Below, in pieces: positions 18,365 through 28,552 of a stretch of DNA of 64,000 nt (its first letter is position 1; each line of letters starts with the position of its first letter). Below the pieces are notes generated by a model that did no database searches, had not been told where the DNA came from, and worked only from the letters and a program-made list of their open reading frames with translations. Source of the DNA: Pedobacter panaciterrae (lineage in GTDB: Bacteria; Bacteroidota; Bacteroidia; Sphingobacteriales; Sphingobacteriaceae); contig NZ_LGEL01000029.1 in the NCBI RefSeq assembly GCF_001636695.1, positions 1 through 64,000 on the forward strand, in the 5' to 3' direction. Both the position numbers and the translations under genes were made by a program.

Positions 18365-18396
18365 TTTATTTAATATATGTTCAACAATTATGGTTT

Positions 18397-20997
18397 TTAA
18401 TCTTCAGTTTCCTCTTCTTTATCATCAGCTTCCTCTTCGCCTCCTTCTTCTGTTGTGTCTTCAGTATCCTCATCAGGAGCTGCTTCAAGCGCTTCGCCAT
18501 CTACTACGATATGACTTTCAGCTGTTTCTTCAACTTCTTCTTCGTCATGATCAATTCTGGCTACAGAAGCAATTTCGTCATTACCTTTTAAGTTAATCAA
18601 ACGAACTCCTTGCGTTGCTCTTCCCATTACTCTTAATTCACTAACAACAATTCTAATAACGATACCTGACTTATTGATGATCATTAAATCATCGGCATCA
18701 GTTACGTTTTTAATAGCTACAAGAGTTCCGGTTTTTTCAGTTACGTTAATGGTTTTAACACCTTTACCACCTCTGTTTGTAACACGGTAATCTTCGATAT
18801 CTGTACGTTTGCCGTAACCTTTTTCTGATACAACAAGAACGGTAGCTCCAGGATCATTAACAGCAATCATGCCAACTACTTCATCATTCTCATGAGCAAG
18901 TGTTACACCACGAACGCCAGTTGCAGTTCTTCCCATTGGTCTAACTTTCTCTTCATTAAAGCGAATTGCCCTTCCAGAGCGCAATGCCATAACAATTTCA
19001 CTTGTTCCGGTGGTTAAACTTGCTTCAAGTAACTGATCTCCTTCGTTAATATTAATTGCATTGATACCATTAACTCTAGGTCTTGAATATGCCTCCAAAG
19101 AAGTTTTCTTAATTGTTCCTTTTTTGGTACACATGATAATATAGTTATTTTCAAGGTACTCCTGATCTTTAAGATTTTTAACCTTAATAAAGGCCTTAAT
19201 TTTTTCTTCTTTAGGAATATTAATGATGTTCTGAATTGCTCTTCCTTTACTTAATCTTGATCCTTCAGGAATTTCGTATACCCTTAACCAGAAACAACGA
19301 CCTGTTTCCGTAAAGAACAACATGTAGTTGTGGTTTGATGCAATCAGCATATGCTCAATGAAATCTTCATTTCTTGAATCACTTCCTTTTGATCCTTTAC
19401 CACCTCTGCCCTGTGTGCGGTATTCTGTTGCTGGAGTACGCTTGATGTAGCCTTCATGAGAAATGGTGATTACTACGTCTTCATCTTCGATGAAGTCTTC
19501 CATACTCATATCTTCTGCAGAGTGTACGATTTGAGTTCTACGCTCATCACCGTATTTTTCTCTCATTTCGGTAAGCTCCTCTGTGATGATCTGCATACGT
19601 TTACCTTCATCATCTAAGATAGACTGTAGGTATTCTATAGTTTTCATTAACTCGTTGTACTCATCTTTAATTTTATCACGCTCCAGACCAGTTAACCTGC
19701 GGAGTGTCATATCAAGGATAGCTCTGGCTTGAATATCACTCAGTCCAAACTTCTCTATTAAGCCCAATCTGGCTTCTTCCGGAGTATCTGAACTACGAAT
19801 TAAGTTAATTACTTCATCTAAATGATCAAGTGCAATTAACAAACCTTCTAGTATGTGGGCACGTTTTTTTGCTTCAGATAATTCAAACTTGGTTCTGCGA
19901 ATCACTACTTCGTGGCGATGCTCAACGAAATACTGAATTAGATCTTTTAAGTTTAATAATTGTGGTCTGCCTTTAACAAGTGCAATGTTATTTACACTAA
20001 ATGAGGTTTGTAATGCAGTTTGCTTGAATAAGTTATTCAATACAATTGAAGCGTTTGCATCACGTTTAATTTCGTATACGATACGGATACCGTCTTTGTT
20101 AGACTCATCCTTAATATTTGAAATTCCTTCGATCTTTTTCTCTCCGACAAGTTCAGCAGTACGCTCAATCATCATTGCCTTGTTTACCTGATAAGGTATT
20201 TCTGTTACAATAATGGTTTCGCGGTCTTTTGTTGTTTCAATTTCTGCTTTAGAACGCATAACAATACGTCCTCTACCTGTTTCGAAAGCTTCCTGAACAC
20301 CTGAATAACCATAAATAATAGCTCCTGTAGGGAAATCAGGTGCTTTAATATGCTTCATTAATTCAGGAATGGTAATCTCGTTATTTTCGATGTAAGCAAT
20401 AGTTGCATTAATTGCTTCAGTAATATTGTGAGGCGGCATATTGGTAGCCATACCTACTGCAATTCCTGATGATCCGTTGATCAATAAGTTTGGAACTTTT
20501 GATGGAAGAACTGTTGGTTCCTGTAATGAATCATCAAAGTTTAACTGGAAATCTACCGTGTCTTTATTGATATCGGCAAGCATTTCCTCTGCAATTTTCT
20601 GGAAACGGGCCTCTGTATAACGCATTGCTGCTGGAAAGTCACCGTCAATTGATCCAAAGTTACCTTGTCCTTCAACCATTAGGTAACGTAAGCTCCATTC
20701 CTGGGCCATCCTTACCATGGTGTTGTAAACAGAAGCATCACCATGCGGGTGATACTTACCCAGTACCTCACCTACAATACGTGCAGATTTTTTATATGGT
20801 TTATTGTTTGTTAATCCCAGATCGAGCATACCATATAACACCCGGCGGTGTACAGGTTTTAATCCATCACGTACATCAGGTAGAGCCCTTGATACGATAA
20901 CCGACATCGAATAATCGATGTAAGCTGATTTCATTTGCTCGTCAATATCGATCCTTATTATTTTGTCGTTTTCTTGATTTTCTAAATCTTCTGCCAT
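18397..20997 (-). CDS. gyrA: DNA gyrase subunit A
   Basis: An 866-residue GyrA, the DNA breakage-reunion subunit of gyrase. The catalytic tyrosine is Y127 in [10 protein letters not shown], and the C-terminal domain carries the [10 protein letters not shown] GyrA box and beta-pinwheel repeats, followed by a very acidic tail of about 45 residues. In the quinolone-resistance region the sequence is [11 protein letters not shown]: the positions equivalent to E. coli S83 and D87 are alanine (A88) and asparagine (N92). Whether this is normal for the genus or acquired cannot be judged here. Two TPR genes follow. Confidence 0.97.
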   Translation of the reverse strand: MAEDLENQENDKIIRIDIDEQMKSAYIDYSMSVIVSRALPDVRDGLKPVHRRVLYGMLDLGLTNNKPYKKSARIVGEVLGKYHPHGDASVYNTMVRMAQEWSLRYLMVEGQGNFGSIDGDFPAAMRYTEARFQKIAEEMLADINKDTVDFQLNFDDSLQEPTVLPSKVPNLLINGSSGIAVGMATNMPPHNITEAINATIAYIENNEITIPELMKHIKAPDFPTGAIIYGYSGVQEAFETGRGRIVMRSKAEIETTKDRETIIVTEIPYQVNKAMMIERTAELVGEKKIEGISNIKDESNKDGIRIVYEIKRDANASIVLNNLFKQTALQTSFSVNNIALVKGRPQLLNLKDLIQYFVEHRHEVVIRRTKFELSEAKKRAHILEGLLIALDHLDEVINLIRSSDTPEEARLGLIEKFGLSDIQARAILDMTLRRLTGLERDKIKDEYNELMKTIEYLQSILDDEGKRMQIITEELTEMREKYGDERRTQIVHSAEDMSMEDFIEDEDVVITISHEGYIKRTPATEYRTQGRGGKGSKGSDSRNEDFIEHMLIASNHNYMLFFTETGRCFWLRVYEIPEGSRLSKGRAIQNIINIPKEEKIKAFIKVKNLKDQEYLENNYIIMCTKKGTIKKTSLEAYSRPRVNGINAININEGDQLLEASLTTGTSEIVMALRSGRAIRFNEEKVRPMGRTATGVRGVTLAHENDEVVGMIAVNDPGATVLVVSEKGYGKRTDIEDYRVTNRGGKGVKTINVTEKTGTLVAIKNVTDADDLMIINKSGIVIRIVVSELRVMGRATQGVRLINLKGNDEIASVARIDHDEEEVEETAESHIVVDGEALEAAPDEDTEDTTEEGGEEEADDKEEETED

Positions 20998-21057
20998 AAA
21001 TATTAATGTTCCTTAAGAACGATTTAAATGTGGTATTCTTATAACCTTGCGAAGCTA

Positions 21058-21083
21058 ATAAAAAAAGCGCCATTAAGGCGCAT
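21058..21083 (-). terminator. Terminator after hemF
   Basis: On the minus strand GCGCC and GGCGC pair around TTAAT and are followed by seven T. It lies just past the hemF stop and upstream of gyrA. Confidence 0.8.
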
Positions 21084-21118
21084 TGTGGAAAAATTTTAAC
21101 GTAAAAATTAGGCTATTC

Positions 21119-22033
21119 TCAGGCCCATTCTATACCTTTTTTAAGCTTGCTCAGGGTATACGATTCTTCGCTGTCTGGAAGTGTTTGGTGATTGTATATC
21201 CATTTGGCCATAGGTGGTAAACTCATCAAAATTGATTCAATTCTGCCATTGGTTTCGAGACCAAATTTTGTACCTGCATCATATACCAAATTAAATTCAG
21301 CGTATCGGCTTCTTCGCAGGTATTGCCACTCTTGTTGTTTCTCGTCAAATTCCTTATCTCTGTTTCTGTCAATTAGTTCGGTGTATGCAGGAATAAAAGT
21401 ATTACCAACTGCTACTGAAAAATCAAGGATCTGATCAAATGATAAACCTGTGTTTTCAGGCTTTAGTCTGTCGTAAAAAATACCCCCCACTCCTCTCGTT
21501 TCTTCACGGTGTTTAATGAAGAAATAATCGTCAGCATGTGCCTTGAATTTAGCGTAAAATGAAGTATCAAATTCGTCGCATGTTTGTTTTAAAAGATGAT
21601 GAAAATACCGTGCATCGGTATCGATAATATAATGTGGTGTTAAATCTATACCACCCCCAAACCATCTTGTTTGCTCGTCCATTTCGAAATATCTGATATT
21701 CATATGGATTATTGGTACATAGGGGTTGTTCGGGTGCATTACGATTGAAACACCAGTAGCAAAAAACTCATCATTATCAACTTTGAATGCTTTTTTTACA
21801 GCATCAGGTAATTTACCATGAACTGCAGAGAAGTTAACTCCTCCCTTTTCTATAACATTCCCATGTTGCATTATTCGGGTACGGCCACCGCCGCCACCAT
21901 CTCTGTTCCAAATTTCTTCTTCAAATTTAGCTTTACCGTCTGCTAACTCCAGGCTTTTGCAAATTTGATCCTGAATTTGCTGATAAGCCTCTACTACTCT
22001 ATCTTTAAACACCATTTCTTTAAAACTATACAC
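21119..22033 (-). CDS. hemF: Oxygen-dependent coproporphyrinogen III oxidase
   Basis: A 304-residue HemF, which makes protoporphyrinogen IX in haem synthesis using oxygen. Family motifs include RDGGGGGRTRIMQHG, the VSIVMHPNNPYVPIIHMNIRYF region, WFGGGIDLTPHY, GVGGIFYDRL, and WQYLRRSRYAEFNLVYDAGTKFGL near the C-terminus. It is complete and normal in length. It implies aerobic haem synthesis. Confidence 0.95.
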   Translation of the reverse strand: MYSFKEMVFKDRVVEAYQQIQDQICKSLELADGKAKFEEEIWNRDGGGGGRTRIMQHGNVIEKGGVNFSAVHGKLPDAVKKAFKVDNDEFFATGVSIVMHPNNPYVPIIHMNIRYFEMDEQTRWFGGGIDLTPHYIIDTDARYFHHLLKQTCDEFDTSFYAKFKAHADDYFFIKHREETRGVGGIFYDRLKPENTGLSFDQILDFSVAVGNTFIPAYTELIDRNRDKEFDEKQQEWQYLRRSRYAEFNLVYDAGTKFGLETNGRIESILMSLPPMAKWIYNHQTLPDSEESYTLSKLKKGIEWA

Positions 22034-22097
22034 ACAAAGTTAGCCTTAATAAAAAGGCATTATTCCTTTAATTTTCAGATAGTACATTTTTTTGACA

Positions 22098-23321
22098 CTA
22101 CTCTTCTTCAAAATTCAAATCCCGACCGTAAGTCTCATCCAAATTATATAAACCGATGTATGCAAATCCTACTGTTAGCACTGCCAGGCATAATGCTGCA
22201 TTGATAATCCCCATTGTTCCCACTAAAAACTGAAACAGAAGCGTAACGAGGATTAGTGATCCTCTTACCATATTAGGAACACTGGTAGTTACTGTAGCAC
22301 GCAGGTTGGTACCAAATTGCTCAGCGGCAATGGTTACAAATACTACCCAATATCCGGTAAACAAGCCAAAAAATACGCATAATATGTAAAAACCAGTAGC
22401 TGTCCATCCTGTATTTAAAAGATATACCAGCATGGTACAAAATGTTAGGGTAATAAAGATAAAGACGATTTTTTTACGTGTTTTGAAAAGCTGACTTAGC
22501 GCACCACTTAAGAAATCGCCCAGAGAGATACCGATATAGGTAAACATTACCCCTTTTCCATTGTCAAGAACATCTACAGCGTGTAAAGCCTTTCCAAATT
22601 CCGGTGCTATCCCTACCAGAATTCCTACTACAAACCATAATGGGATGGCAATCAGGATACAGCTTAGATATTTAGAGAAACGTTTCCATGTAAAAAAGAG
22701 CATAAAGAAGTTGCCTTTTGCTACTTCTTTTTTGGACATTTTTTCAAATAATCCAGATTCGAAAACGCCAAATCTTAAAAGTAATAAAACAATTCCCAGT
22801 CCCCCGCCGACAAAGAATGCTGTTCTCCACTCGAAAAGATCCCCGACTATGTAGGCTGCCACTGCACCCATAAGGCCAATTCCTGCGACCAGCATTGTTC
22901 CGTATCCCCTCTTTTCTTTGCTCATACTTTCGCTCACAAGGGTAATCCCTGCACCAAGCTCTCCTGCTAAACCTATTCCGGCAATAAATCTTAGCGCTGC
23001 ATATACAGGTATGCTTGTAGCAAAGCCGTTAGCTATATTTGCGATTGAATACATTATTATTGATCCGAACAATACAGATAACCTTCCTTTCTTATCTCCG
23101 AGAACTCCCCAGAATATCCCTCCGATTAATAAGCCGGCCATTTGCCAGTTCATTAGATAAAGTCCTGTTTCAGTAATCTTGTCTGATGGAACACCCAAAG
23201 AGGATAAGCTTTTGTTTTTAATAATTAGAAATAAAAGCAGATCATATATGTCCACAAAATAGCCCAGAGCGGCTACTAAAATTAAAAGAAATACACTTTT
23301 ATTTTGTTTGCTGTTAATCAT
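22098..23321 (-). CDS. Major facilitator superfamily transporter
   Basis: A 407-residue MFS protein with 12 predicted membrane helices. Between helices 2 and 3 it has the MFS motif A (GDKKGRLSVLFGS), and helix 1 contains DIYDLLLF, which recalls the metabolite:H+ symporter group. Substrate unknown. The start is placed at MINSKQNKS (23321) because the ten residues before it are not membrane-protein-like; an upstream ATG exists at 23351. Confidence 0.82.
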   Translation of the reverse strand: MINSKQNKSVFLLILVAALGYFVDIYDLLLFLIIKNKSLSSLGVPSDKITETGLYLMNWQMAGLLIGGIFWGVLGDKKGRLSVLFGSIIMYSIANIANGFATSIPVYAALRFIAGIGLAGELGAGITLVSESMSKEKRGYGTMLVAGIGLMGAVAAYIVGDLFEWRTAFFVGGGLGIVLLLLRFGVFESGLFEKMSKKEVAKGNFFMLFFTWKRFSKYLSCILIAIPLWFVVGILVGIAPEFGKALHAVDVLDNGKGVMFTYIGISLGDFLSGALSQLFKTRKKIVFIFITLTFCTMLVYLLNTGWTATGFYILCVFFGLFTGYWVVFVTIAAEQFGTNLRATVTTSVPNMVRGSLILVTLLFQFLVGTMGIINAALCLAVLTVGFAYIGLYNLDETYGRDLNFEEE

Positions 23322-23378
23322 ATCAAGTTTGTTTGGTTGCTGAAAGTACAAACAAATTTATTTCTGATAAAACATTTC

Positions 23379-23426
23379 AAAAAAAAACCGTGAGTCGGTG
23401 CCTGGTAAGCTCCGATACACGGTTTT
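23379..23426 (-). terminator. Terminator after the small lipoprotein gene
   Basis: On the minus strand AAAACCGTG pairs with CACGGTTTT, enclosing a second short stem, and is followed by a run of T. It lies just downstream of the 66-residue lipoprotein gene. Confidence 0.8.
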
Positions 23427-23455
23427 AATAATTGCTCGTTTAAAGGCTGCTAATT

Positions 23456-23656
23456 CTATGGAGCAGGCTTTACAGTTGTATCTGGTGGTAATTTTGTAGT
23501 ATCGGCAGGCATGGTTTTACTAGTGTCCACAGATTTCATTGTTGTGTCTATGGCAGTACTATCTGCAGTGCCTGACATATTCTTCGTTGAATTGCATGCT
23601 GAAGTGGCTATTATTACTGAGCCTGCAAAAGCAAGACTTAAAATTAACTTTTTCAT
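23456..23656 (-). CDS. Small lipoprotein, Thr/Asp-rich
   Basis: A 66-residue predicted lipoprotein. The signal peptide MKKLILSLAFAGSVIIATSAC ends in a lipobox with the cysteine at about residue 21, and the mature part is a flexible stretch rich in threonine, aspartate, lysine and proline. It has the same start and the same DSTxxDTT style as the fasciclin lipoprotein upstream, so the two may share origin or regulation. The start is the ATG at 23656; an upstream ATG at 23698 would spoil the signal peptide. No function is known. Confidence 0.7.
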   Translation of the reverse strand: MKKLILSLAFAGSVIIATSACNSTKNMSGTADSTAIDTTMKSVDTSKTMPADTTKLPPDTTVKPAP

Positions 23657-23743
23657 AGGATTGATTTTAGTTAGATACTGGACAATCAACAAGACCAATC
23701 TGTAAAAGTTTTAAATAATTTAAAAATGATCACCTAAATGTAC

Positions 23744-23784
23744 AAAAAAGGCCTTCCTGTTTTACCAGGAAAGCCTTTAAAAAA
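23744..23784 (-). terminator. Terminator after the fasciclin gene
   Basis: AAAGGC-CTTCCTG pairs with CAGGAA-GCCTTT around TTTTAC (one bulge in the stem), with A/T runs on both sides. It directly follows the fasciclin lipoprotein gene on the minus strand. Confidence 0.8.
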
Positions 23785-23795
23785 TTAACTATTAT

Positions 23796-24389
23796 TTATT
23801 TTTTAGGCATTAAAACACCATCTATTACATAAGTTACACCATTGCTTGAAATTACATCCGGAATAGTAATTTTAGCATCATTTACCCACCAGGCACCGTC
23901 TTTTTCAGTTAGTTTAATTTTCTGACCCTGAACGGTTGTAAGCTCCATTCCATTTTTCAAATCAGAAGATTTGTAGCTACCTGCAACTACATGGTAGGTT
24001 AGTACCTTGGTAAGGTCTTTTTTCATTGCTGGTTTTAGTAAGTTATCAACTGCTCCGGCAGGTAATTTAGCAAATGCTTCGTTGGTAGGCGCAAATACAG
24101 TAAAAGGGCCAGTTCCGCTCAAAGTTTCTACTAAGCCAGCTGCTTTTACAGCTGCTACTAAGGTGGTATGGTCACTTGACCCCAAAGCATTTTCCACAAT
24201 GTTTTTAGATGGAACCATCATTGCACCGCCAACTTCAACTCCTTTTTCCGTTGCAGCTGTAGTATCAACAACACTAGTGTCCATCATTGTACTGTCGCTC
24301 ATTGTGTCGGCTGTTTTAGAAGAATTACAAGCTGATACAAGCGCTAGTAAAGCTATGCCTGCGGTTAAACTTAAAAATTGCTTTTTCAT
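23796..24389 (-). CDS. Fasciclin-domain lipoprotein
   Basis: A 197-residue protein: lipoprotein signal peptide with the lipobox cysteine at about residue 21, a short Ser/Thr/Asp-rich linker, then one complete fasciclin (FAS1) domain from about residue 60. The FAS1 marks are FTVFAPTNEAFAKLP, KVLTYHVVAG and the ending ISSNGVTYVIDGVLMP. FAS1 domains mediate adhesion or matrix contact; here it would be anchored at the outer membrane or periplasmic face. Target unknown. Confidence 0.9.
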   Translation of the reverse strand: MKKQFLSLTAGIALLALVSACNSSKTADTMSDSTMMDTSVVDTTAATEKGVEVGGAMMVPSKNIVENALGSSDHTTLVAAVKAAGLVETLSGTGPFTVFAPTNEAFAKLPAGAVDNLLKPAMKKDLTKVLTYHVVAGSYKSSDLKNGMELTTVQGQKIKLTEKDGAWWVNDAKITIPDVISSNGVTYVIDGVLMPKK

Positions 24390-24461
24390 AAAATTCAGTT
24401 TTGTTGTTTTAAGATTTTCGTTTTATTTAACATATAAACGAGAATAACAACAAAGCGGATT

Positions 24462-24767
24462 TTATTGGTGCATTTTTAATTTATCAAGCAATTCAGGAGA
24501 AACATTTTCGGCATATGCGCCGTAGGCATCAATTAATACCCCTTTCAAATTGCCTACAGGAGATGATATGGCATAGATTACCGCACTATCATCCGGATCA
24601 TTCATGCCTTCAAATCTGTAAAATTCATCAATTTCAAATTCCTCGGGCATTAATTTCATGTCAATTGACTTGCATTCAATAAATTCAGCACTAAGGGTAA
24701 AATCGTATTCATAACCTCGCTTCTCAAGGTCAGATACAGCAGCCGTAAGGGTATCGTATATAAACAT
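24462..24767 (-). CDS. Hypothetical acidic protein, 101 aa
   Basis: A 101-residue soluble acidic protein beginning MFIYDTLTAAVSDLEKRGYEYDF. Similar short proteins are common in Bacteroidetes genomes, where they sometimes carry a misleading phosphoribosyl-pyrophosphate synthetase label. No such active site is present and no function is assigned. It ends about 70 bp before the fasciclin gene start and is divergent from the DUF4442 gene. Confidence 0.65.
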   Translation of the reverse strand: MFIYDTLTAAVSDLEKRGYEYDFTLSAEFIECKSIDMKLMPEEFEIDEFYRFEGMNDPDDSAVIYAISSPVGNLKGVLIDAYGAYAENVSPELLDKLKMHQ

Positions 24768-24846
24768 ATCCTAATTTACTAAAAATTTACTTTAACCTGC
24801 TACATAAAGTTTTATAGTTCAATAAACTTTCTGATATTTAAGCATC

Positions 24847-25332
24847 ATGGTTGTATCAGAGAAAACCCTTAAATGGGGCTTGTGTTTATACCCACCCATG
24901 CTGTTCCAGCGCATATGGGTTAAAAGGTTTCATAAAGGTTTTAGAGGGGTTGATGTAAAGATCAATAAAAGCATTTTTAACAAGAACTATAACGGTTCTA
25001 TATTTGGAGGTACTATCTATGCTGCAACCGATCCATTTTATGCTTTACTGTTTGATCAGCTGCTTCAAAGAGAAGGATTTAAAGTAAGAGTTTGGTTAAA
25101 AAGTGCTTCAATACAATACCTAAAACCTGGCAGAGGTAATTTATACTTTACTATAAACGTTACAGATGAGATGTTAAACGAGGCCATTGAGGCTTTGAAT
25201 ACTTCAGGGAAATTTGTAAAGGCTTATCCAATGGAAATAACAAATGCTGAGGGGGAAGTTTGTGCTACTGTATTAAATGAAGTTTATGTCCGTAACCTTC
25301 ATCAGGGTGAACATTCACGAATAGCTTATTAA
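24847..25332 (+). CDS. DUF4442 hot-dog fold protein
   Basis: A 161-residue protein resembling DUF4442, a hot-dog fold family related to acyl-CoA thioesterases (PaaI/YiiD). The matching segments are LYPPMLFQRIWV near the N-terminus, NYNGSIFGGTIYAATDPFYALL in the middle, and a beta-rich end. A thioesterase-type role on acyl substrates is inferred from the fold only. It precedes the AlbA_2 gene by 32 bp on the same strand. Confidence 0.72.
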   Translation: MVVSEKTLKWGLCLYPPMLFQRIWVKRFHKGFRGVDVKINKSIFNKNYNGSIFGGTIYAATDPFYALLFDQLLQREGFKVRVWLKSASIQYLKPGRGNLYFTINVTDEMLNEAIEALNTSGKFVKAYPMEITNAEGEVCATVLNEVYVRNLHQGEHSRIAY

Positions 25333-25364
25333 ATATCGACATTCGCTTTTAAGAACATATACAA

Positions 25365-25988
25365 ATGAATATCAGGAAACTAATTTTGCAAGGCGAAGGA
25401 ACGAGACTGGATTTCAAAAAGACGATTACAAATAATGAAAAGATAGCCAAAAGTTTGGTTGCATTTGCCAATAATAAAGGTGGTCAATTGCTTATTGGTG
25501 TAGCTGATGATGGCAGTATTAAAGGCGTCAAATCTGAAGATGAGGAACGGTATATGATCACCAAATCTGCACATCAGTTTTGTAAGCCTGCTATAGAGCC
25601 TGAGTTTGAAGAAATATATGTTGATGACAAGCTCGTGCTGGTCGTGAAAATTGCTGAAAGTGATACTAAACCTCATTATGCACTGGATGAGAATAAAAAA
25701 TGGTGGGTGTATTATCGGGTAAATGATAAAAGTATTCTGGCCAGTAAGATTATTGTTGATGTGATAAAAAAGAGCAGCAAAGATGAGGGGCAGCTTATTA
25801 GTTATACTGAACAGGAAAAGAAATTATTTGAACACCTTAATCAGGAAGGGAGGATAACACTTAAGCAGTTTAGCAAGCTTACACGCAGCTCCTACCGGCA
25901 AGCTCAAAAAATATTGGTGAGTTTAATTATAAGTGGTGTTATAAAACCTCATACATCAGAAAAGGAAGAGTTTTTTACTCCGGTTTAG
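25365..25988 (+). CDS. AlbA_2 (Schlafen-like) domain protein
   Basis: A 207-residue protein. Residues ~8-125 form an AlbA_2 domain, recognized by GEGTRLDFKKT, AFANNKGGQLLIGVADDG and the IKGV turn; this domain binds nucleic acid or nucleotide and is often fused to helix-turn-helix regulators. The C-terminal ~60 residues look like a winged helix (LFEHLNQEGRITLKQFSKLTRSSYRQAQKIL). A DNA-binding regulatory role is plausible; the target is unknown. Confidence 0.78.
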   Translation: MNIRKLILQGEGTRLDFKKTITNNEKIAKSLVAFANNKGGQLLIGVADDGSIKGVKSEDEERYMITKSAHQFCKPAIEPEFEEIYVDDKLVLVVKIAESDTKPHYALDENKKWWVYYRVNDKSILASKIIVDVIKKSSKDEGQLISYTEQEKKLFEHLNQEGRITLKQFSKLTRSSYRQAQKILVSLIISGVIKPHTSEKEEFFTPV

Positions 25989-26087
25989 CCCACTGGTTTG
26001 GTTATCTGAACATCATTATTTAACAGAATTGATATAAAAGGATGTTGTGTTTTCATAAATCACAACAAAATAGCCGATTTTTGCGGA

Positions 26088-27455
26088 ATGTTGAATACCT
26101 TATACAATAAGTACAAACCTTATTATTCTGATAATTTACGACTGGCAATGCCAATTGTAGTTTCTCAGCTTGGCCACACACTTGCACATCTTGCTGATAG
26201 TGTTATTGTTGGTCATTTTGCCGGTACAATTCAACTTGCCGCAGTATCATTAGTAAACAGTTTGTTTATGCTTATCCTGGTTTTAGGCATGGGTATAGCT
26301 TATGGATTAACACCACTGATAGCTCAGGAAAATGGTCGTAAAAATTACGATGAATGTGGTAAGCTGCTTTCTAATAGCTTGATCATAAACTTTTTTATCT
26401 CTTTATTGTTGTACGCATTTGTTCATTTGGGCACTTTATTGGTTATAGATCATATAGGTCAGTCGCCGGAGGTTGTTGCTTACGCAAAACCATATCTTGG
26501 GCTGCTTGGCTTTTCTATCATTCCTTTGATGATATTTCAAACTTTTAAGCAATTTGCAGAAGGATTAGGTTTTACAAAGCAAGCTATGTTCGTATCTATC
26601 TGGGGCAATGTGATTAATATTGTTCTGGGTGTTATTTTTGTAAAGGGTATGTTTGGCATAACACCTATGGGAGTAAAAGGTGTTGGTTTAAGTACTTTGA
26701 TAGACCGTACTGTTATGGCAATTGTAATGTCTATATATGTTTTAAGATCACCAGTTTTTAAGGTTTATATAAAGCAATTTAAAGTAACCTTTTTTGATAA
26801 AATAAGAGCGCTGAAAATTGTGAAAATCGGTGCTCCAGTTGCACTGCAATATTCTTTTGAAATCAGTGCTTTTAGTGGTGCTGCAATACTTATCGGAACT
26901 ATTGGGGCTGTAGAGCAAGCTGCACATCAGGTAGCAATAAATCTTGCTTCTATTACTTATATGATGGCCAGTGGAATTGCTTCTGCAGCTACCATTAAAA
27001 CAGGTAATAATTTTGGAAAGAGTAATTTTAAAGATCTTAGACATTCGGCTATTGCAAGTTATCATGTGATATTATTATTTATGACTATTACGGCTTTGAT
27101 TTTTGTTTTGGCCAATAATATACTTCCGTTTCTTTATACTGAAGATAATGCTGTGATAAGCATTGCAGCTCAGTTACTTATCATAGCAGGTTTTTTCCAG
27201 TTGTTTGATGGTACACAGGTAGTTGGTTTAGGAGTTTTAAGAGGAATTGGTGATGTGAATGTTCCAACAATTATCACCTTTATTGCTTATTGGATTATCG
27301 GTATCCCATTAGGATACTTCCTTGGTATAAAACTTAATATGGGGGTTAATGGAATTTGGTATGGTTTAACATTTGGATTATTAACAGCTTCCCTCCTGTT
27401 GTTTCTTCGGTTTCAAAATAAAACCAGGCTTTTGGTGGCCAAGGTGGCTGTGTAA
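26088..27455 (+). CDS. MATE family efflux transporter
   Basis: A 455-residue inner membrane protein with 12 predicted helices in two homologous halves, the layout of MATE (multidrug and toxin extrusion) antiporters. Typical are the first-half MPIVVSQLGHTLAHLADSVIVGHFAG and the second-half GAPVALQYSFEISAF. It exports cations or drugs in exchange for Na+ or H+. Substrate not predictable. The ATG is preceded by ATTTTTGCGGA, a weak version of the -7 element. Confidence 0.9.
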   Translation: MLNTLYNKYKPYYSDNLRLAMPIVVSQLGHTLAHLADSVIVGHFAGTIQLAAVSLVNSLFMLILVLGMGIAYGLTPLIAQENGRKNYDECGKLLSNSLIINFFISLLLYAFVHLGTLLVIDHIGQSPEVVAYAKPYLGLLGFSIIPLMIFQTFKQFAEGLGFTKQAMFVSIWGNVINIVLGVIFVKGMFGITPMGVKGVGLSTLIDRTVMAIVMSIYVLRSPVFKVYIKQFKVTFFDKIRALKIVKIGAPVALQYSFEISAFSGAAILIGTIGAVEQAAHQVAINLASITYMMASGIASAATIKTGNNFGKSNFKDLRHSAIASYHVILLFMTITALIFVLANNILPFLYTEDNAVISIAAQLLIIAGFFQLFDGTQVVGLGVLRGIGDVNVPTIITFIAYWIIGIPLGYFLGIKLNMGVNGIWYGLTFGLLTASLLLFLRFQNKTRLLVAKVAV

Positions 27456-27559
27456 TAAAAAATATATCAATACTCGCTGACAGATTTTTGCGGAATAATT
27501 TTGTTTATTCAGAAAGTTGAATTAATATTGTCGACTAATTCGATAGATTTAATATAAGC

Positions 27560-28492
27560 ATGCACGAAGATCAGATAGGAATAACAATTAGCAACAAATT
27601 ACAAGAAAAAAAGTGGAAACGAATAGCTTATATATGCCTACTTATATTGGCAGCTTTATTTATCGGTTTTGCAATTTATACTAATATTACCTATGAGGAA
27701 GCCATAGCATTAGGTAAAGACCTATACTCCCAGCTTGACGATAAGTTTTTATGGATGCTTCTGGTTGGTTTTATGGCACAAATGGTTGATGGAGCATTAG
27801 GAATGGGATACGGAGTAATTTCTACTACACTTTTGCTTTCCGGTGGTTTAAGTCCGGCTGTTATTTCCGGTAGTATTCATACTGCCGAAATGTTTTCCAG
27901 TGGTGCATCTGGTTTTAGTCATTATCGTTTTGGCAATGTGAACAAGAAACTTTTTAAGACATTATTAATCCCCGGGGTATTGGGCGCAATTGCAGGAGCA
28001 TTATTACTAGGGTATGCAGGAGATGCATTTTCAGTATGGATACGTCCAGTAATTTCAGTCTATACTTTGCTTTTAGGAATAAGGATATTAGCTAATGCTT
28101 TTAAGGAAAAACAGAAACCTCAAAAAGTAAAACGTGCCGGGTGGCTTGCCGGAGCGGGAGGTTTTCTTGATTCATTTGGCGGTGGCGGATGGGGTCCACT
28201 GGTTACCTCTACCTTGATATCAAAGGGACGTACGCCAAAGTATGTAATTGGTTCAGTAAGTTTAACAGAGTTCTTTGTAACGATGGCCAGCGCAATAACA
28301 TTCTTCTTTATTCTAGGCGTAAGTCATTGGCAATCGATACTTGGACTGATTGCTGGTGGTGTAATAGCTGCGCCAATAGCTGCCCGTTTAGTAGGTAAGC
28401 TTCCTATTAAAAAGATGTTTATAGGAGTTGGTGTTATCGTAATCATATCAAGCATACGCATCATATGGATGTTTATAGCTAAATTGATATAA
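27560..28492 (+). CDS. TauE/SafE family anion exporter
   Basis: A 310-residue membrane protein of the TauE/SafE (sulfite/sulfoacetate exporter-like) family. It has one helix near the N-terminus (about 22-42) and then two repeated blocks, each with the G-x-G signatures DGALGMGYGVIS and DSFGGGGWGPL. The family carries sulfite, organosulfonates or other small anions; which one is not clear. It ends at a good terminator facing galM. Confidence 0.87.
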   Translation: MHEDQIGITISNKLQEKKWKRIAYICLLILAALFIGFAIYTNITYEEAIALGKDLYSQLDDKFLWMLLVGFMAQMVDGALGMGYGVISTTLLLSGGLSPAVISGSIHTAEMFSSGASGFSHYRFGNVNKKLFKTLLIPGVLGAIAGALLLGYAGDAFSVWIRPVISVYTLLLGIRILANAFKEKQKPQKVKRAGWLAGAGGFLDSFGGGGWGPLVTSTLISKGRTPKYVIGSVSLTEFFVTMASAITFFFILGVSHWQSILGLIAGGVIAAPIAARLVGKLPIKKMFIGVGVIVIISSIRIIWMFIAKLI

Positions 28493-28510
28493 ATATTTTA
28501 CTTATATACT

Positions 28511-28546
28511 AAAAGAGGCCCAACTATCAGTTGAGCCTCTTTTTTA
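28511..28546. terminator. Terminator between the TauE-like gene and galM
   Basis: AAAAGAGGC-CAACT pairs with AGTTGAGCCTCTTTT with a run of T after the stem and A before it, so it can serve both convergent genes. Confidence 0.85.
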
Positions 28547-28552
28547 TTATAC

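Noticed and set aside
24462-24767. Phosphoribosyl-pyrophosphate synthetase
   Set aside because: At 101 residues it is far too short and lacks the PRPP loop; the label sometimes used for such proteins is not supported.
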